From: Corythucha ciliata
Lineage: Eukaryota; Arthropoda; Insecta; Hemiptera; Tingidae
Direction of reading: 5' to 3'
Assembly: GCA_038030265.1 (NCBI GenBank)
Contig: CM075940.1
Span: 30,232,940 to 30,296,939, forward strand
Length of the DNA: 64,000 bases
The translations under genes were made by a program, and so were the position numbers. The notes below the pieces were generated by a model. It did not search any database. It saw only the letters and a list, made by a program, of their open reading frames with translations, and was not told where the DNA came from. Of this stretch, positions 1-11,843 are shown in pieces. Every line of letters starts with the position of its first letter. The stretch's first letter is position 1.

Positions 1-918
1 CTGAAAGAACTATTCAAGAGCTGATTCAAGCAACTCTTCGATGTAATTATGGACAGTCGACGAGCGTGCCGAAATTCGTCGGTAAACCTGGAAAGCCCCC
101 CCCCCCCCGCGCGCTAAAAAAATTTGACGATCGACTCGTATTTTTCAGGTTCGGTTTCCCTAGCCCCAATCTTCGGAGGCTTCTGTTTTTCAATCGTCGG
201 AGGAAATAAACAATTGCCTGAAAGGCTTCTCAAATTCTCAGGTGCTAACCATTTGAGAGAAATCGTTCGCCGAGTGGCTAAAGGTAACGATTCAAAGATA
301 ACAGTTGCGACGGATTCAAACGAACGAATTTACGACGACGTCGTCATTAGCACTCCCATCACGGACGAAAATCGCCCTCACAGGATTACGTTCACAAATT
401 TTAAAAATGAGATACGCGTCCCCGGCCGTTATCATAAGACTGTCTGCACATTGGTCCGAGGAGAACTGAACAACACGTTTTTCGGTTTCAAAAGCTCGTC
501 CGACGTCCCAAATCCAATTTTCAGCGTTTCCGAGAATCTCTTCTACAATTCAGTGTCCAGAGTGTTACCTGTGGACGGCTCAAGGGAGACGACTGTCAAG
601 ATTTGGAAAGTGTTCTCCAGTGAACTCCTGACGAATCGTCAATTGAGCGATCTGTTCAAAGATTTCAATGTTGAGAGTGTAACCGACTGGCTGGCTTACC
701 CAAGCTATCGAAGCGAAAAACGAACTGATTCGTTTCTTCTTGATGACAATCTCTACTACAGTAACGCAATGGAGTGGGCTGCAAGTGCTATGGAAACGAG
801 TCTCATTGGAGCGCAAAACGTCGCTCTTTTGATTCATAATTCGTTGTCGCTGGACACAAAAATTAACCTTAACGACGATAACAATAACTGGGCGAAACGT
901 TTAAATAACGAGCTGTGA
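1..918 (+). CDS. PCYOX1: Prenylcysteine oxidase (PCYOX1-like), last two exons, 5' truncated by window edge
   Basis: Prenylcysteine oxidase is a FAD enzyme that cleaves the thioether of prenylcysteines released when prenylated proteins are degraded, in lysosomal or secretory compartments (family knowledge). Two exons are visible: 1..81 (reading frame from base 3) and 149..918, separated by a 67-bp GT-AG intron (82-148) whose removal restores a Gly codon and the family segment NYGQ...KFVGSVSLAP. Further downstream are VEGGNK-like IVGGNKQLPERLL, a TLVRGELN block, VKIWKVFSSELLT, the WLAYPSY segment and the closing AASAMETSLIGAQNVALL helix, all in the order of the known C-terminal half. The frame ends at TGA 916-918 with the usual family C-terminus. 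The N-terminal FAD-binding half lies outside the window. No disabling change is visible, so this looks like a functional host gene. Confidence 0.9.
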
Positions 919-1023
919 TAACATGGTTTCATCACTACTCAGACAGTGATAAATTAATAGCTACATTTAAATGACTGTAAATTTTCGATTAAGATGACCC
1001 TGGTGCATGTTTCATTACGTCGC

Positions 1024-1029
1024 AATAAA
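1024..1029 (+). terminator. Poly(A) signal of the PCYOX1-like gene
   Basis: A canonical AATAAA lies about 105 bp after the stop codon of the prenylcysteine oxidase reading frame. The transposon border starts 85 bp further on, so the host 3' UTR probably ends just here. Confidence 0.7.
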
Positions 1030-1136
1030 ATGGAACAATTTTGCTCCGTCAGCTCGGTTAAACCCCAGTAGCATCTATTTTATCCGTTAAGGCATGAACG
1101 AAGAAAATTGGGTACCCAGTAAACATTGAGAAATGG

Positions 1137-1480
1137 TAGACGTCTAGTAGACGTCAATATTGGGTCTATTTAAAGTCTAACGTATATTTAAGGTCTAGCG
1201 CAGGTTTTGGTCACATGCATAACGTCTATTTGACGCCTATTATACGTACATCAATTGACGTCTAATGTTCGTAAAATAAATTACGTATATTTTACATCTA
1301 TTAGATGTTCCTTGAAAGACATATATTAGACGTGTATGCACATACATATATTTGACGTCTATGGGAAATCTATATGTAGACGTCTAACAGAGGTCAGAAT
1401 ATATACGTATAATAGACGTATGTTGGTTGACGTCTGTAAGACGTCATGAAACTTAGATCTACTGGATGTCTATTTGAAGA
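1137..1480. repeat. Left subterminal repeat zone of the CMC transposon
   Basis: Many degenerate copies of a GACGTCTAnTAGACGTC-type palindromic motif occur at irregular spacing of about 20-40 bp. The core AGACGT or TAGACGTC recurs throughout. The matching zone at the other end (5985-6430) and a related zone at 62026-62480 carry the same motif. These are likely transposase-binding sites, by analogy with CACTA elements. Confidence 0.65.
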
Positions 1481-1769
1481 CTATTTTATCACATTTTTTA
1501 AAAATATATACTGCATTATTTATTGAGGGAAATCGATGGTCCAAATAAAACATAATGCTTTAATTGCTATAATTGTGTTCTGAGAACTTCCCGTTTATTT
1601 CGTGTTGTAAAATTACGACGAAGAATTACCACGAACTGCATAGATTTCAACTGAATTTTTGTGAATTGTAAGTATCATTAACATTTTTTTTGCATGCACT
1701 CTAAACCTCGTCTTGACACGGCTCTGCCATTTAGTCGCTCTGTGAAGCCAGTCGTCAAATCGTCGCTTG

Positions 1770-2046
1770 CATATTCATTTTTTTTTTCTTCTTGTGGTGC
1801 GGCTTGTTGAAGGCTTTTAGCCAAAAGGTAAATTTCTATTACCTATTTATTTATGAGACTAAAGTTTCTCTAATAATCCACCACTGTATGATTTTAGGCA
1901 CCCCGCGAAAGCTCGCCAAGTCTTTTCATTTCTTTTAATTCTTCTTTTTTTGGTGCGGCTTGTAGAAGGTCTTCAGCCAAAGGTAATTTTCTATTAACTT
2001 CATCAGCATTAAATTCGTCTTATATCGCCGTTGTATGTTTTTAGGC
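1770..2046 (+). repeat. Tandemly duplicated, exon-like 5' leader segment inside the CMC transposon
   Basis: Two copies of a segment containing GGTGCGGCTTGT.GAAGG lie about 140 bp apart (near 1797 and 1952). Each is followed by AGCCAAA(A)GGTAA and ends in a TTTTAGGC acceptor-like site (near 1894-1899 and 2040-2045). The layout looks like two duplicated noncoding leader exons with their introns, just upstream of the transposase ATG. Their transcription is inferred only from the splice-like signals. Confidence 0.45.
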
Positions 2047-2149
2047 GGTTTTCCTAAGTTGCGAATTATTTTTTTTGTTTTTTTTTTTCATTTCCTCCAA
2101 CTGTCTTTGTCTCACTTCTCCACCCCCCCCCCCCCACAAATTGAAAACA

Positions 2150-4232
2150 ATGCCTAAATTGCCTTATAAGCCATTTAATGAACTTTCCCGAATTCAAAAG
2201 TACCGAAGATTGAATTCCTTGATTGCAAGAAATCCATCATTAAATCACACATGCCCTAGTCGTGTTGAGGGCTCATCCTCACTATCATCAACCTCTCTAA
2301 ATGCCAATACATCATTGAATGAGCAAGACCGATACCGTGAAAATTATTATTACTCAACTCCCAACTCCGAAAATGATGAGCATTCTCCTAATGCACAAGA
2401 GCAAGAGTGTCATAACTCTTCTTCTACTGACAGAAACGGTCACTTTCATTCGTTTTCGTCTGAAGATTCTTCAGGAACATCTTTGTCTTCAAAACTGAGG
2501 AAATGGGTGTTGGAAAACAGCGTTGCTCACATTGTCACTTCAAAGCTTTTACATATTTTAAGGGACAGTGAACCTCAAGAAATTCTTAGCCTTCCAAGGG
2601 ACGCCCGCACGCTTATGATGACGCCAAAAGACATCGCTCCGACAAAGATAGTGGGAGATTTCGGCAAATACATCCACTTTGGGTTAGAAAATGGAATAAA
2701 AAAACATTGGAAGAAATATGCAAGGGGTCCTCTGAGGAATGTCGATACATGCAAGGTCTTCGTGAATTTCGACGGGTTACCCTTAAGCAAAAGCACTAAT
2801 TCGTCACTCTGGCCTATAAGTTGTGCACTGTCAGCTGTTTACAACGATCCTTTCATAATTGGTGCGTATTACGGAACGAAGGAGCCTGCCAATATCAGTG
2901 AGTACTTAGCGGACTTTGTTGACGAGGCGAAAAAACTAGTGCTGAATGGAATCGGCATAGATGGAATCCAATTGCCTTTTGAAATAGCAGGCTACATTTG
3001 TGATGCGCCAGCACGCGCCATGGTTAAAGTTGTCAAAGGGCACAACGGTTATTTCTCTTGTGAGAAATGTACAGTTGAAGGAGAATTTATATCTAATAGG
3101 ATGTCGTTCAGAAACCTGCAAGCACCGAACCGCATAGATGACGAATTTGCTGATGGCTCCTATGACGAAACCCATTGTAGGGGAGTTTCCCCTCTTTTGG
3201 AAATACCGGGAACGAAAATGATATCCCACTTTCCTTTGGAGTACATGCATTTGGTTTGTCTTGGAACGCAAAAAAAAAATGCTTTCTCTTCTGGTATCTG
3301 GCCCGTTGTCCGTCAGACTACAAGCTTCTTCGTCCAAGGCAATTTCTTCGCGTCTCCTCGAAATGACTCCCTTTATTCCATGTGAATTCTCGAGAAAGCC
3401 TAGGTCTTTGTGTGATTTACCAAGATGGAAAGCGACAGAATTACGAACATTTCTTCTTTACCTCGGTCCAGTAGCATTGAAAAATTTAGTACCACTTCCG
3501 ATATTTAAACATTTCATGATTTTGCACACGAGCATTCGAATACTAGCCTGCAAACGTACAGTATCGATGGCTGATTACGCCGGCGAACTATTAACATTTT
3601 TCGTCGAGGAATTCAGTGAGCTGTATGGCCCAGAACACGTGTCATACAATATTCATAGTCTTATCCATTTGGCAAATGATTGCAAGTTTTACGGCGATCT
3701 TGATTCATTTAGTGCATTTCCGTTCGAAAACAAATTTCAAGATTTGAAGAAGAAGCTGAAAAAGAAAACTCATGTTCTTGAACAGCTCCGAAATCGAATG
3801 GAAGAAGACAACGTGGAATTAAGTCACGTTCCTGATAACGCGTTTCCAAAATTTTCCAAAAAAAACGTCTCCGGCCCATGCTTTCCTGGAATTGAGGGGG
3901 ACTCGTTTAAAAAAGTTTCTACCGCAAAATTTATTCTGGGTGTTGACGAGGCCAACAGCTGTGTCATTTCTATAGATGGATCAGTGCTAGAAATAGTTAA
4001 CATCTGTAAAACCAAGAAAGGGACATTTTTAATTTGCCAGAAGTATGAGGAAATAGCTGATTTTTTTGATTATCCCTGTCCATCAAACGCAGTGGGTGTT
4101 TACTCCTGCAAGAAGTTATCTATAGAGCCCACCTGTATCAATATAAAAGATGTTTCCTCAAAGGCCTTACGTCTTCGTGCTTCGCATTCACTTGAAGGCG
4201 AAGAGTACGTGGTCTTTTCGTGTTTGCACTAA
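2150..4232 (+). pseudogene. CMC (Tnp2-like) transposase, split by a one-base frameshift
   Basis: This is the DDE-type transposase expected to cut and join the ends of the host element. The first frame (ATG at 2150, MPKLPYKPFNELSRIQ..., to 3385) carries a Ser-rich linker, then a catalytic-domain segment with FVNFDGLPLSKSTNSSLWPI, a cysteine cluster (CEKCTVEGEF) and the family signature HFPLEYMHLVCLG. At a run of ten A (3270-3279) the homology moves to another frame (open to 4232), continuing with GPLSVRL, FSRKPRSL, RWKATELRTFLLY and SAFPFENKFQDLKK. The genome thus seems to have one base too many in the A run. It could be a fixed inactivating mutation, an assembly error in a homopolymer, or less likely programmed slippage. 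No other break is obvious. Confidence 0.75.
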
Positions 4233-4306
4233 CATGATTAAGTAGAACGTCATAAATGCGTTGAGTAGACTAAGCTGTCTTAATTTCGTACTCTTCCTCA
4301 GGTGTA

Positions 4307-5703
4307 ATGACGCTCACCCAAGGCTTCGCGATGTGTGAAATCGAGTTGCCGGAGGACGGGAGCGAGTTTCGAGAACTCGTCCCTACTTCGTGGGTTGAGT
4401 TGATAGAAGGTCAGACCTATTGCCGATGGCCACCCAAGAGCTCTGATGCCTCTAAGCTTATTAGAAAACGGTGCTACCCAGATAATGCCTGGACCTCATT
4501 CAAGTGTAGAGTGCTCCGGGAATATAGTAAAGCAGTTTTTATAATTTTTATACGAAATATTTTATTGTAATGGGTAACATTCCTCATGAAAGGCAATTAT
4601 GAAGAGGGCAGGTTAAAATTAAAGAGGTTCGTAGACGAATCAGATTTCGCTGGTTCTTCTACAGCCGACGAAGACCGTGGACGTGGAAAAAGAAGAAGGA
4701 TCACGAAAGAATGCCACGGAAGATCTGTCTTTAGCCCGTCCCTTCCGGGAACTCCAAAAGTGCCGGATAACTTCAGGCCTCTTAATAACGGCGAGTCTTT
4801 CTTTTCATCAACTTATTCCTTAAAACAGCGTTCGTAATTTTGTATCGCATTATAGATCTGGCTTTTAGCTCATCCCAGCAGTCCCCTCGTTATCGTTTGT
4901 CGCGTTCACCCCCCGCACCCACGAGCGTCAATCTGAGTGAACCAGACAATGACATCGAACATGAATCTGGGCAATCCTCAACCACTTCAATTATAACTTT
5001 ACTTGAAGAGATCGTTGAAGGGCAGAAAAAGAACCAAAGGATGAATGAAAAAATCCTGGCGGCACTGCACACACTTATTGCGCAGGGCGAAGGGCAAGGC
5101 CCTTCAAATAGTTCCTCCCCACCAAATATTTCAGCGAAAGGTAGGGAGATGCTGAACGCAATGTTCTCGCTTCCACTTCAATCGGCGGAAGAAGTAATGC
5201 GCACTGAGCAAAAATTGCTCGACCCCGAAATGATTGACTCATTGGTGAGGTTTTTTAATTTTTATGCATAATCATTTTTTGGTTGCTCTTGAACCCAATT
5301 ATTGGGCCCGAGGAATTAAATAACTCTTTAAAGGGCTTTTAAAACTACCTTTTTAGAGAACACGGCTCCGACAGTTGACTGGGAAGTCGTTAAGAGAGTC
5401 AACGGTCAGGATGCTCAAGGGCTTAATGTCAGACCAATGTGCATCAAAATATAATTATTATGGAAGAAAAGGCGAAAAGGACGCTTTCATAAATTTAAAA
5501 TTAAATTCTTTGATAATCGGTATGTCCTGTTGCGATATTCATGTGTGGAAATTACAATTTTATTACACTATACACTCATTTCAGATATAGTTTTGGAGAA
5601 ACACTCTGGTGAAGGTGGAGAAGGGGACGTGCAAAACGTAATTAAGAATTGGCTTCGCCTAGCGACGACGAGGATAAAAGGCAGACTCGTCAAAATTAAT
5701 TAG
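4307..5703 (+). CDS. DUF4806-type accessory protein of the CMC transposon, five exons, apparently intact
   Basis: Exons read from the sequence are 4307-4526, 4593-4833, 4869-5244, 5357-5519 and 5585-5703. All introns are GT-AG and the joined length is 1119 nt (372 residues plus stop). The N-terminal part (VPTSWVELIEG...YCRWPP) and NYEEGRLKLKRFVDESD are typical of proteins that carry a C-terminal DUF4806 domain. The middle is Ser/Pro-rich with a short coiled-coil-like stretch. The C-terminus holds the DUF4806 pattern: FSLPLQSAEEVMRTEQKLLD, then RMLKGLMSDQCASKYNYYGRKGEKDAF and the final NWLRLATTRIKGRL. The third intron is only 35 bp, the weakest junction. An acceptor at 4300-4301 suggests a noncoding first exon. 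Such proteins often sit beside Tnp2-like transposases in animals and may bind DNA, but that role is an inference. Confidence 0.75.
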
Positions 5704-6448
5704 TGCAAAAAAATACATTTCTTGTTTTTTACGAAAAACTTTTTTATCAGATTTGCTTAATTCAAAACCCAGTCGCATGCAGGGTATTTCTCTGGAAGAA
5801 TGGGGCGAACGTATCGTACTGTGATAGAGATGCCCCCAGGGTGAGAAAGGACCACTCTCCCGGAGTGAAAGGGGGAATTCGGAGTGCTAACAATTTTTGA
5901 CTGAACGTTGCTAGAGTGGTAGCATCGAAAGGAAACTTGTGGAGAGACCAACTGGACAAGCGTTGCAAAAGTTAAATATAAGTGAAAAACAGAAGTTCAA
6001 AAGACGTTAAATATAAATCCGGTGTGGCATCTATTAGATCCAAAAAAGAGCTAAAAAGAGATGTCCAACAGATGTAATACAGACTTTATATAAACGTTCT
6101 ATGTGCATCGCTTAGCTCAAAAAAAGACGTCCCATAGATGCTAAAAAGGTTTTTTTTTAGACTCTGAATATACATATTACAGAAGTCAAATAGATGTTTA
6201 ATATAGGTCCGGTGAGTCGTCAATTAGACGATAAAAAACAATGAAAAAAAACGTCTAGGAGATGTAACATGGACTTAACGTAAACGTCTAATGAATGTCT
6301 TATACATCAATAGTAGACATCTCATAGATGCCAAAAAGTGTTTCTTTTAGACCCAAAATAGATTTATATTGGAGGTCCAATGGACATTATATATACGTTA
6401 GGTGTGACGTCTATTAGATGCCAATCAGACCTAAAAATGTTTGCTGGG
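5704..6448. repeat. 3' untranslated region and right subterminal repeat zone of the CMC transposon
   Basis: After the stop codon at 5703 there is about 280 bp without a recognisable product. From about 5985 the motif GACGTC/AGATGT recurs every 20-40 bp up to the right terminal inverted repeat at 6436-6448, in mirror arrangement to the left zone. Confidence 0.6.
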
Positions 6449-6450
6449 TA

Positions 6451-7400
6451 GTTTGTTGTGTCAGCCTGAACTTGTGGGTTGCGTTATCTTCAGGAAGACT
6501 ATCCCAACTCGGATTTTTTGAGACTTGGAGGATTATCTCTTGAGTTGTAGTGTGACCAGTCTAATGAACCTTCCAAACTTGTGAAATCAGCTTGTCTTCT
6601 TGACACCCCCCCCCCCCGGAATGTAGTCACACTATGATATCATTGATTTGAAGTTCGTAAATTTTAGTAATCCTTTTACCAACAACCAAATTATTGCTGA
6701 TTTATTTGGAATTTTCTCAAATCAACTTCGATCAATTAGAAAAGGGGGAATGCAGAGTTGGTATTTCATAGGTGTCATTTCTAAACGAATCATCTAGGTA
6801 ACTATCTAACAAAGGACACACGAATACCATAATATTATGGTGGGAGGTTTTACAGGTTGATCTTCGAAAGGGAAGAGATGAGAGGACTTTCTGTATCTAG
6901 GGGGATGCATAAACCGTGGTTGTATGGTCAGGTAATTTGCATTTGTTTCTTTTTGTTGTTTTTGTGATTTTTTTTCTCCCCCCCCCCCACCATCAACAGT
7001 CGATCAAATTCTCACATTTTGTTGCCTTGAGCGAAGGGCTTCTTCGCTTGAGTTTGTGACGATTGTTGAGATAAACAGTTTTTTTTTAACATATTCATGA
7101 GTTCAGCCGACAAGTTCTTAGGATTTCATAGATGTGGCTTCCTTCTCAGTTGTGCGTACAATTTTTCTGTTTTGAGCAACTTATAGGAACTCTCCTGACC
7201 TTTTTCTCTTCTTAAGTGACCCCCCCCCCCTCTGTCATCAGTCAGTTGAGATTCCTGCTTCTGGACACAATAGAATAACGGAAGACCTGTTTGCCACCAA
7301 GGCGTCGGGACCAATTGTACATTTTACACATAAGCGAAATGCACTAACAAAAATATTAATTTATGAAACACTTATAATTAAAGGAATAAACGAGTTTGAT
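6451..7400. other. Intergenic; C runs and a repeated CACCATCAACAGTCGA motif
   Basis: No coding exon was found. C runs lie at 6606-6617, 6978-6988 and 7220-7230. The run at 6978 is followed by ACCATCAACAGTCGATCAAAT, and a near-identical run plus motif recurs at 7628-7660, inside an intron of the next gene. Confidence 0.5.
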
Positions 7401-10400
7401 TTACAAAACATAAATTAAACGGGAAAAAGGTAACTTGTCACAACTCATCTCGGCATCCTCCGAATCGTAAAACTGTTCCATCGCCTCGAGGTAAAACAAA
7501 CACGGCCAATCACGAATTACAAGGTGTTTACTTAAGGCATCAAAAGAGCGTCGAAGCCTTGGTTGCACATATACGTTAGAGCGTCGGCCGCTGTAAAAAA
7601 AAAGCAATTTGAGTTACCTATCGCGCTCCCCCCCCCCCACCATCAACAGTCGAGCAAATTTCTAAAGCTCATAACTCACACTGTGTGTACCAATCCGACT
7701 GACAATAATCATACGATGTGACTCCAGAAAACTCCTGAACCACATAAAAATTAACAAAAAAAAAAAAAATTATTATAATGTTGATCAGAAAAGCGTAGTT
7801 GACAGCTTACATTGTTCTCTTGCGGTGGGTCGTCATGTTTCGGGGATAATTCGATCGGGATTTCTGAGGGCAAAAAGCGTCAACTGTGTTAAAAAGCATC
7901 CGGACTCCGTAATGCAATACACTAACCTTCTGGAGAACATGGAGGTGAATGAAGAAAAAAGGCGTCAAAATTGATGTCTGCCTCCAACGATGGAGGGAAA
8001 AATTCAATATGTGGGACTGTAAAAACAATTTTTCGTTATTTTTTTTTTTTTGTGCGCGTGTGTGTGTGTGTGTGTGGGGGGGGGGACACATTCTTGGGCT
8101 GAATTATTGACAGGGTTGCCACAGAATGAATCGTATGGAATTCTCTGACTTTTCCAGGTTTTCTTTGACAGGTTTGCAAACATTTCATCACACACACACC
8201 CCTCCATCACACATAGGGGGGGGGGTATGTCTTCGCTTTCTTGTGTCCACCCTCCCCTTTCCAAATTTACCAACGAAGAAAACCACAAGATAAATGTGGT
8301 TTTTCTCCTTTTCAAATTCCGTAAATGGTCATCTGGCCAAAGGGAAAATTTTAATTCCACCGAGAAAAAGCAGTGGAATTTCATTTTCGGTCCAAAAAAA
8401 AAGGGTCAATTCATCTTAAAACCCGACTATTTGCCCCCCCCCCCTCCCTAATCAGTTTCCCTTCAAATTGCACATAACTAGGCTAATAGGGAAACCGTTA
8501 ATTTTGCGTCCATGGAGAGGGATTCGCTCTAGTGACGCGGAGGAGGCTCCAGAAATATTTATTTTTCCCCTCCAAGTTCTTCCCAATCAGAGTGAAACCC
8601 ATCTACGAGAAATGGCCAAAAATCACTGACTATTTGATCGTGAAACTGTGACTCCCTTCCCCCCGACCTGCATTACTTCTGCCCATCAGACTTTATGGTA
8701 TAAAACGCGTAGCTCGTTATTTCTGGAAGCCATTCGCTGGTAAAATTTATAAAGTGCTCTAAAGATGGCTTCCGCTTCCTCGGAAATTCAAATGAAAAGA
8801 AGTGGATTTTGACATTTCATATTTCTCTTACCATCCTACTGTTTCAACAGTAGGAATAAATAGAGAATTTGACTTACGATCGTCAATGGTGAAGAGGTCA
8901 TCGCAAGAGATGCCATCGCACGGAGTGACGTCATCGCACAAAGTTATGTCATCGCACGGAGTGGTGTTTTCGCTCGGAGGATACTCATCCTGCGACACCA
9001 ACTCCACTTTTTGGATCTGTTTTACATTAATGTTGATAATAAAAGAAACTTCAACAAATAAAAATTAATTAAAACCATACCTTCTTCGGAGGTTGTGGTT
9101 CTTCAACTTTCTTGGCCGAATCATCAATTTCTGGGAAATAGAGACATAATTGTCATTTCGTCCCGCCGGATTCGATAGTTTCATACATACCTTCAAGTTC
9201 ACTCAATATATCGTCGCTGTGAAGACTTTTCCTAGATAATATGTCTATAAATTTGAAAGGTAGAAATAGGCTAACGTCGTCATCTCCCTCGGGAGAATCT
9301 TCCCGTTTCTTTGGTTTTTTTTGGACAGCTTTTCAACAGGCCAACCAGAAAAACAATTAGAATAATTGATGAAAGCTTCATGCGACACACAATGTACTTA
9401 CGAGAAACTCCGAGCTTTTCGCAAAGAAAACTATTCAAAGGGGAAGTCCATGAGAATTTGAAAGACTGTGGACGACCAAAATTTGTTATTGAAATCTCAT
9501 ACTACAAAGGTCAAACTCGGAATTTTTTACACCTTATCGGTGAGTTCGAGAAATTCAAAATCATCTTTAAGTTGAGAACAAGTCGGATCTGGCGAGAGAC
9601 CAGGCACGTAGATTTCATCAAGAGAGGGTGAATCTGCAAGTCTGAAATTCTTGAAAAGAGCACAAATAATTGCATTTAAAGAGAGTGACAACTAAATGAC
9701 AATATTTCCTGTACCTCGATTTGTCTAGGCCTCTTGGGTAATTTTCTTTTTCCTGTAAATACGTCAAAAATAATTATTTTTCTTTTTTCCCGCAATTCGC
9801 TTGATTTCCCAAAAATGCTGAGTCACTAACTGGTTCACATACTCACAGAGTACTTAGGTTAGAACATACCTTATCCGTAGTTTTCGTTTTCTTCGGTACT
9901 CAAAAATTTAATTTAAAAAAAAATTGAAATAGTTATTTTGATAACTTCCGAATTCAAAGTTATTAGATCAAATACTAGTCAGCAAATGAAGTTACACCGT
10001 TCGAGATGCGGTCAAAAAATATGAAAAATTGGAATGTTTCTTGTAAAAATTGCATTTGATCTTCCACGAAGTAGTTCACTTCATCAGTTGTTCATCTTCT
10101 TGGAATACTTTCCACCGTTCTTCTTCTTTTTTTTTTTCAATCCAAATCAATACTGAATGAATTAAAAAGAATCTTAAAAAGCAAGTCTAGCTGTCCGTCG
10201 TATTTATGTTGGTAATCTTCAACTATGGCACTTGACTGTGATAGAAAAACTCCAAAAATTTTGCGAGCTTACGTTAATTAACTTTACGTTTAGATAAATT
10301 ATTTTATAGAAATAGAATCCAATGAATTTTGAAGAAGCTGAGGATTAAAGTGAACAATTAGTTTTATGAAACGAAATTCACAACGGTAAAAAGTGAAAAA

Positions 10401-11843
10401 AGCAACATCACTACTTTACCTCGGCGATTCTTTTTAGGAACTTTCGGGGGCTTCAATTCAGTAACTAGGGATGTTTCATCATTTTTCGATGACGATCGAG
10501 CCTGAAAACATTTCAAGTGGCAGACAAAATACACGAAAAGAGGGGGGGAGGGATCTTTCATCGATGAGTGCTCACTTTTCCTGGTTTCAAGGCATCAGTC
10601 GATTTCTTTGGGGAAGGAGGGTTGGGCTTGAATTTTTTTTTTCGAGGCTGACAGTCGGAAGTTGACGGTCCAGGAGTGGGTGTATTCACATTTCCTTCCT
10701 ACAAAAACAGTCGCACGGTCATTGAGATGACCAACTTGACAATCTATGGTTCTGTATTGGAATCAACTGCCACACTGCGAGATCAGTCTCACTTACCTTG
10801 GGTAGCTTGAATAGTTTTTCAGCGCTTCTTTTAAGCCTCTTGTAATTCTGTTCAAACAAAACACGTTTCATTCCGAAAATTGAGCGGAAATAAAGAAAAA
10901 GTATCTCACCATAGGCAGGTTAACATGTTTCGAACAGCGAGGCGGTATTTTCAGTCTAGAAATCATGTCCATGATACTATTATCAGTCTCTGGAAGAATA
11001 TCGTGAGTCGTCCGTGTTAGGAGTAGATAGAGTTGAAACACAGTTTCGACCCTTAAAAATGTGACACAGTCGACGACAGACGGAACGCATTTTAAAACCT
11101 TCCTATCAATAAATCATCGTCAATGAAAGAGTTAAAAATCACTGAAAACAAGCTGAAATATTATTTTACCTCAATACTTTGACGGCCAGCAGACTATAGT
11201 CCTCAGTCATACATTCCATGAACAGTATGGCATCGAGAATGTGCTCGATTGAACGACCAAGAAAAATAAAAAGATCGGTCACTACGGTAGTCGCTATTCT
11301 ATCCACTGGTTTTATGTCGAACATACTGCGGAAAGCGACATGTGAGTGGCATTCATTGAAACAACATTGTCGTTGACATACTTAGTATACTTATCCCTGG
11401 CGTTCTTAAATTTTAAATCATTGCTGAAAGCCACAATCTTCGACATTTTTTTCAAATAATTAGGGGACTGAAGAGGCTGGAACAAAACAATGACAAAGTA
11501 CTCGGGATTTTAGAGATGTACGAAAAACACCTACCCATTTGAGGCTTTCGTTTCGAGAATGAAACGCGAATAGAACGTGAGACATGCAAAATCTCAAATT
11601 GTTCAGCTCTTCGGAGGAAGACGTTCGGTTTGAGATGAATTCACTTTAAAAAAGAGATACAATTATCGAACGTACGAATGAATATGGTGTCAAACCAGTA
11701 TTACTCGATAAATTCTTCCTGGAACTCTTCCAAGCAAGGCACTTCCCATGCGCTGAAAATCAACCGATACATCAAACGACCCAGTTTGCTAGACTTCTCG
11801 ATAATTTCATAATCCTCATAACTTATAATTGGCGTCAGGAGGT
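7401..11843 (-). CDS. Nineteen-exon gene, at least 579 aa, family not recognised; helical N-part and Lys/Pro/Ser-rich tail
   Basis: Exons in transcript order: 11843-11705, 11643-11535, 11476-11382, 11325-11170, 11102-11051, 10987-10910, 10847-10797, 10698-10576, 10501-10420, 9898-9870, 9752-9715, 9641-9533, 9465-9402, 9328-9191, 9130-9081, 9016-8878, 7863-7811, 7734-7691, 7590-7401. Each junction is GT-AG and the phases fit across all eighteen introns without a stop, which is very unlikely by chance. The first six exons look like a helical globular region (for example MFDIKPVDRIATTVVTDLF, SIEHILDAILFMECM). The middle and C-terminal part is rich in K, P and S (PKKKFKPNPPSPKKS-like, KVPKKNRRG) and suggests a disordered, possibly nuclear protein. 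A TPCDDITLCDDVTPCDG stretch is a small internal repeat. I do not recognise the family. The 5' end is uncertain: the first exon needs one base from an upstream exon. The stop is at 7401-7403. Confidence 0.75.
8050..8085. repeat. (GT)n microsatellite followed by a G run
   Basis: About a dozen GT dinucleotides, interrupted once by CGCG, run directly into ten G. They lie in the long intron 7864-8877 of the minus-strand gene. The rest of that intron shows other G and C runs (8216-8225, 8434-8444) and nothing coding. Confidence 0.85.

Larger units (their letters stand above)
1115..6448 (+). mobile_element. CACTA/EnSpm-like (CMC) DNA transposon, 5.3 kb, TA target duplication
   Basis: The ends are inverted repeats of about 12 bp: CCCAGTAAACATT on the left and its complement with one mismatch (AATGTTTGCTGGG) on the right. 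A TA dinucleotide flanks both ends (1113-1114 and 6449-6450). Inside each end lies a zone of about 350-450 bp of degenerate AGACGTCTA-type motifs. The interior carries a Tnp2-like transposase (2150-4232) and a spliced DUF4806-type gene (4307-5703), both on +. Subterminal arrays of short motifs are typical binding zones for CACTA transposition proteins (family knowledge). The TIR and TA duplication are read directly; assignment to the CMC group rests on the transposase. Confidence 0.75.

Noticed and set aside
580..837. Minus-strand open frame of 85 codons
   Set aside because: It lies antisense within the prenylcysteine oxidase exon and has no family resemblance.
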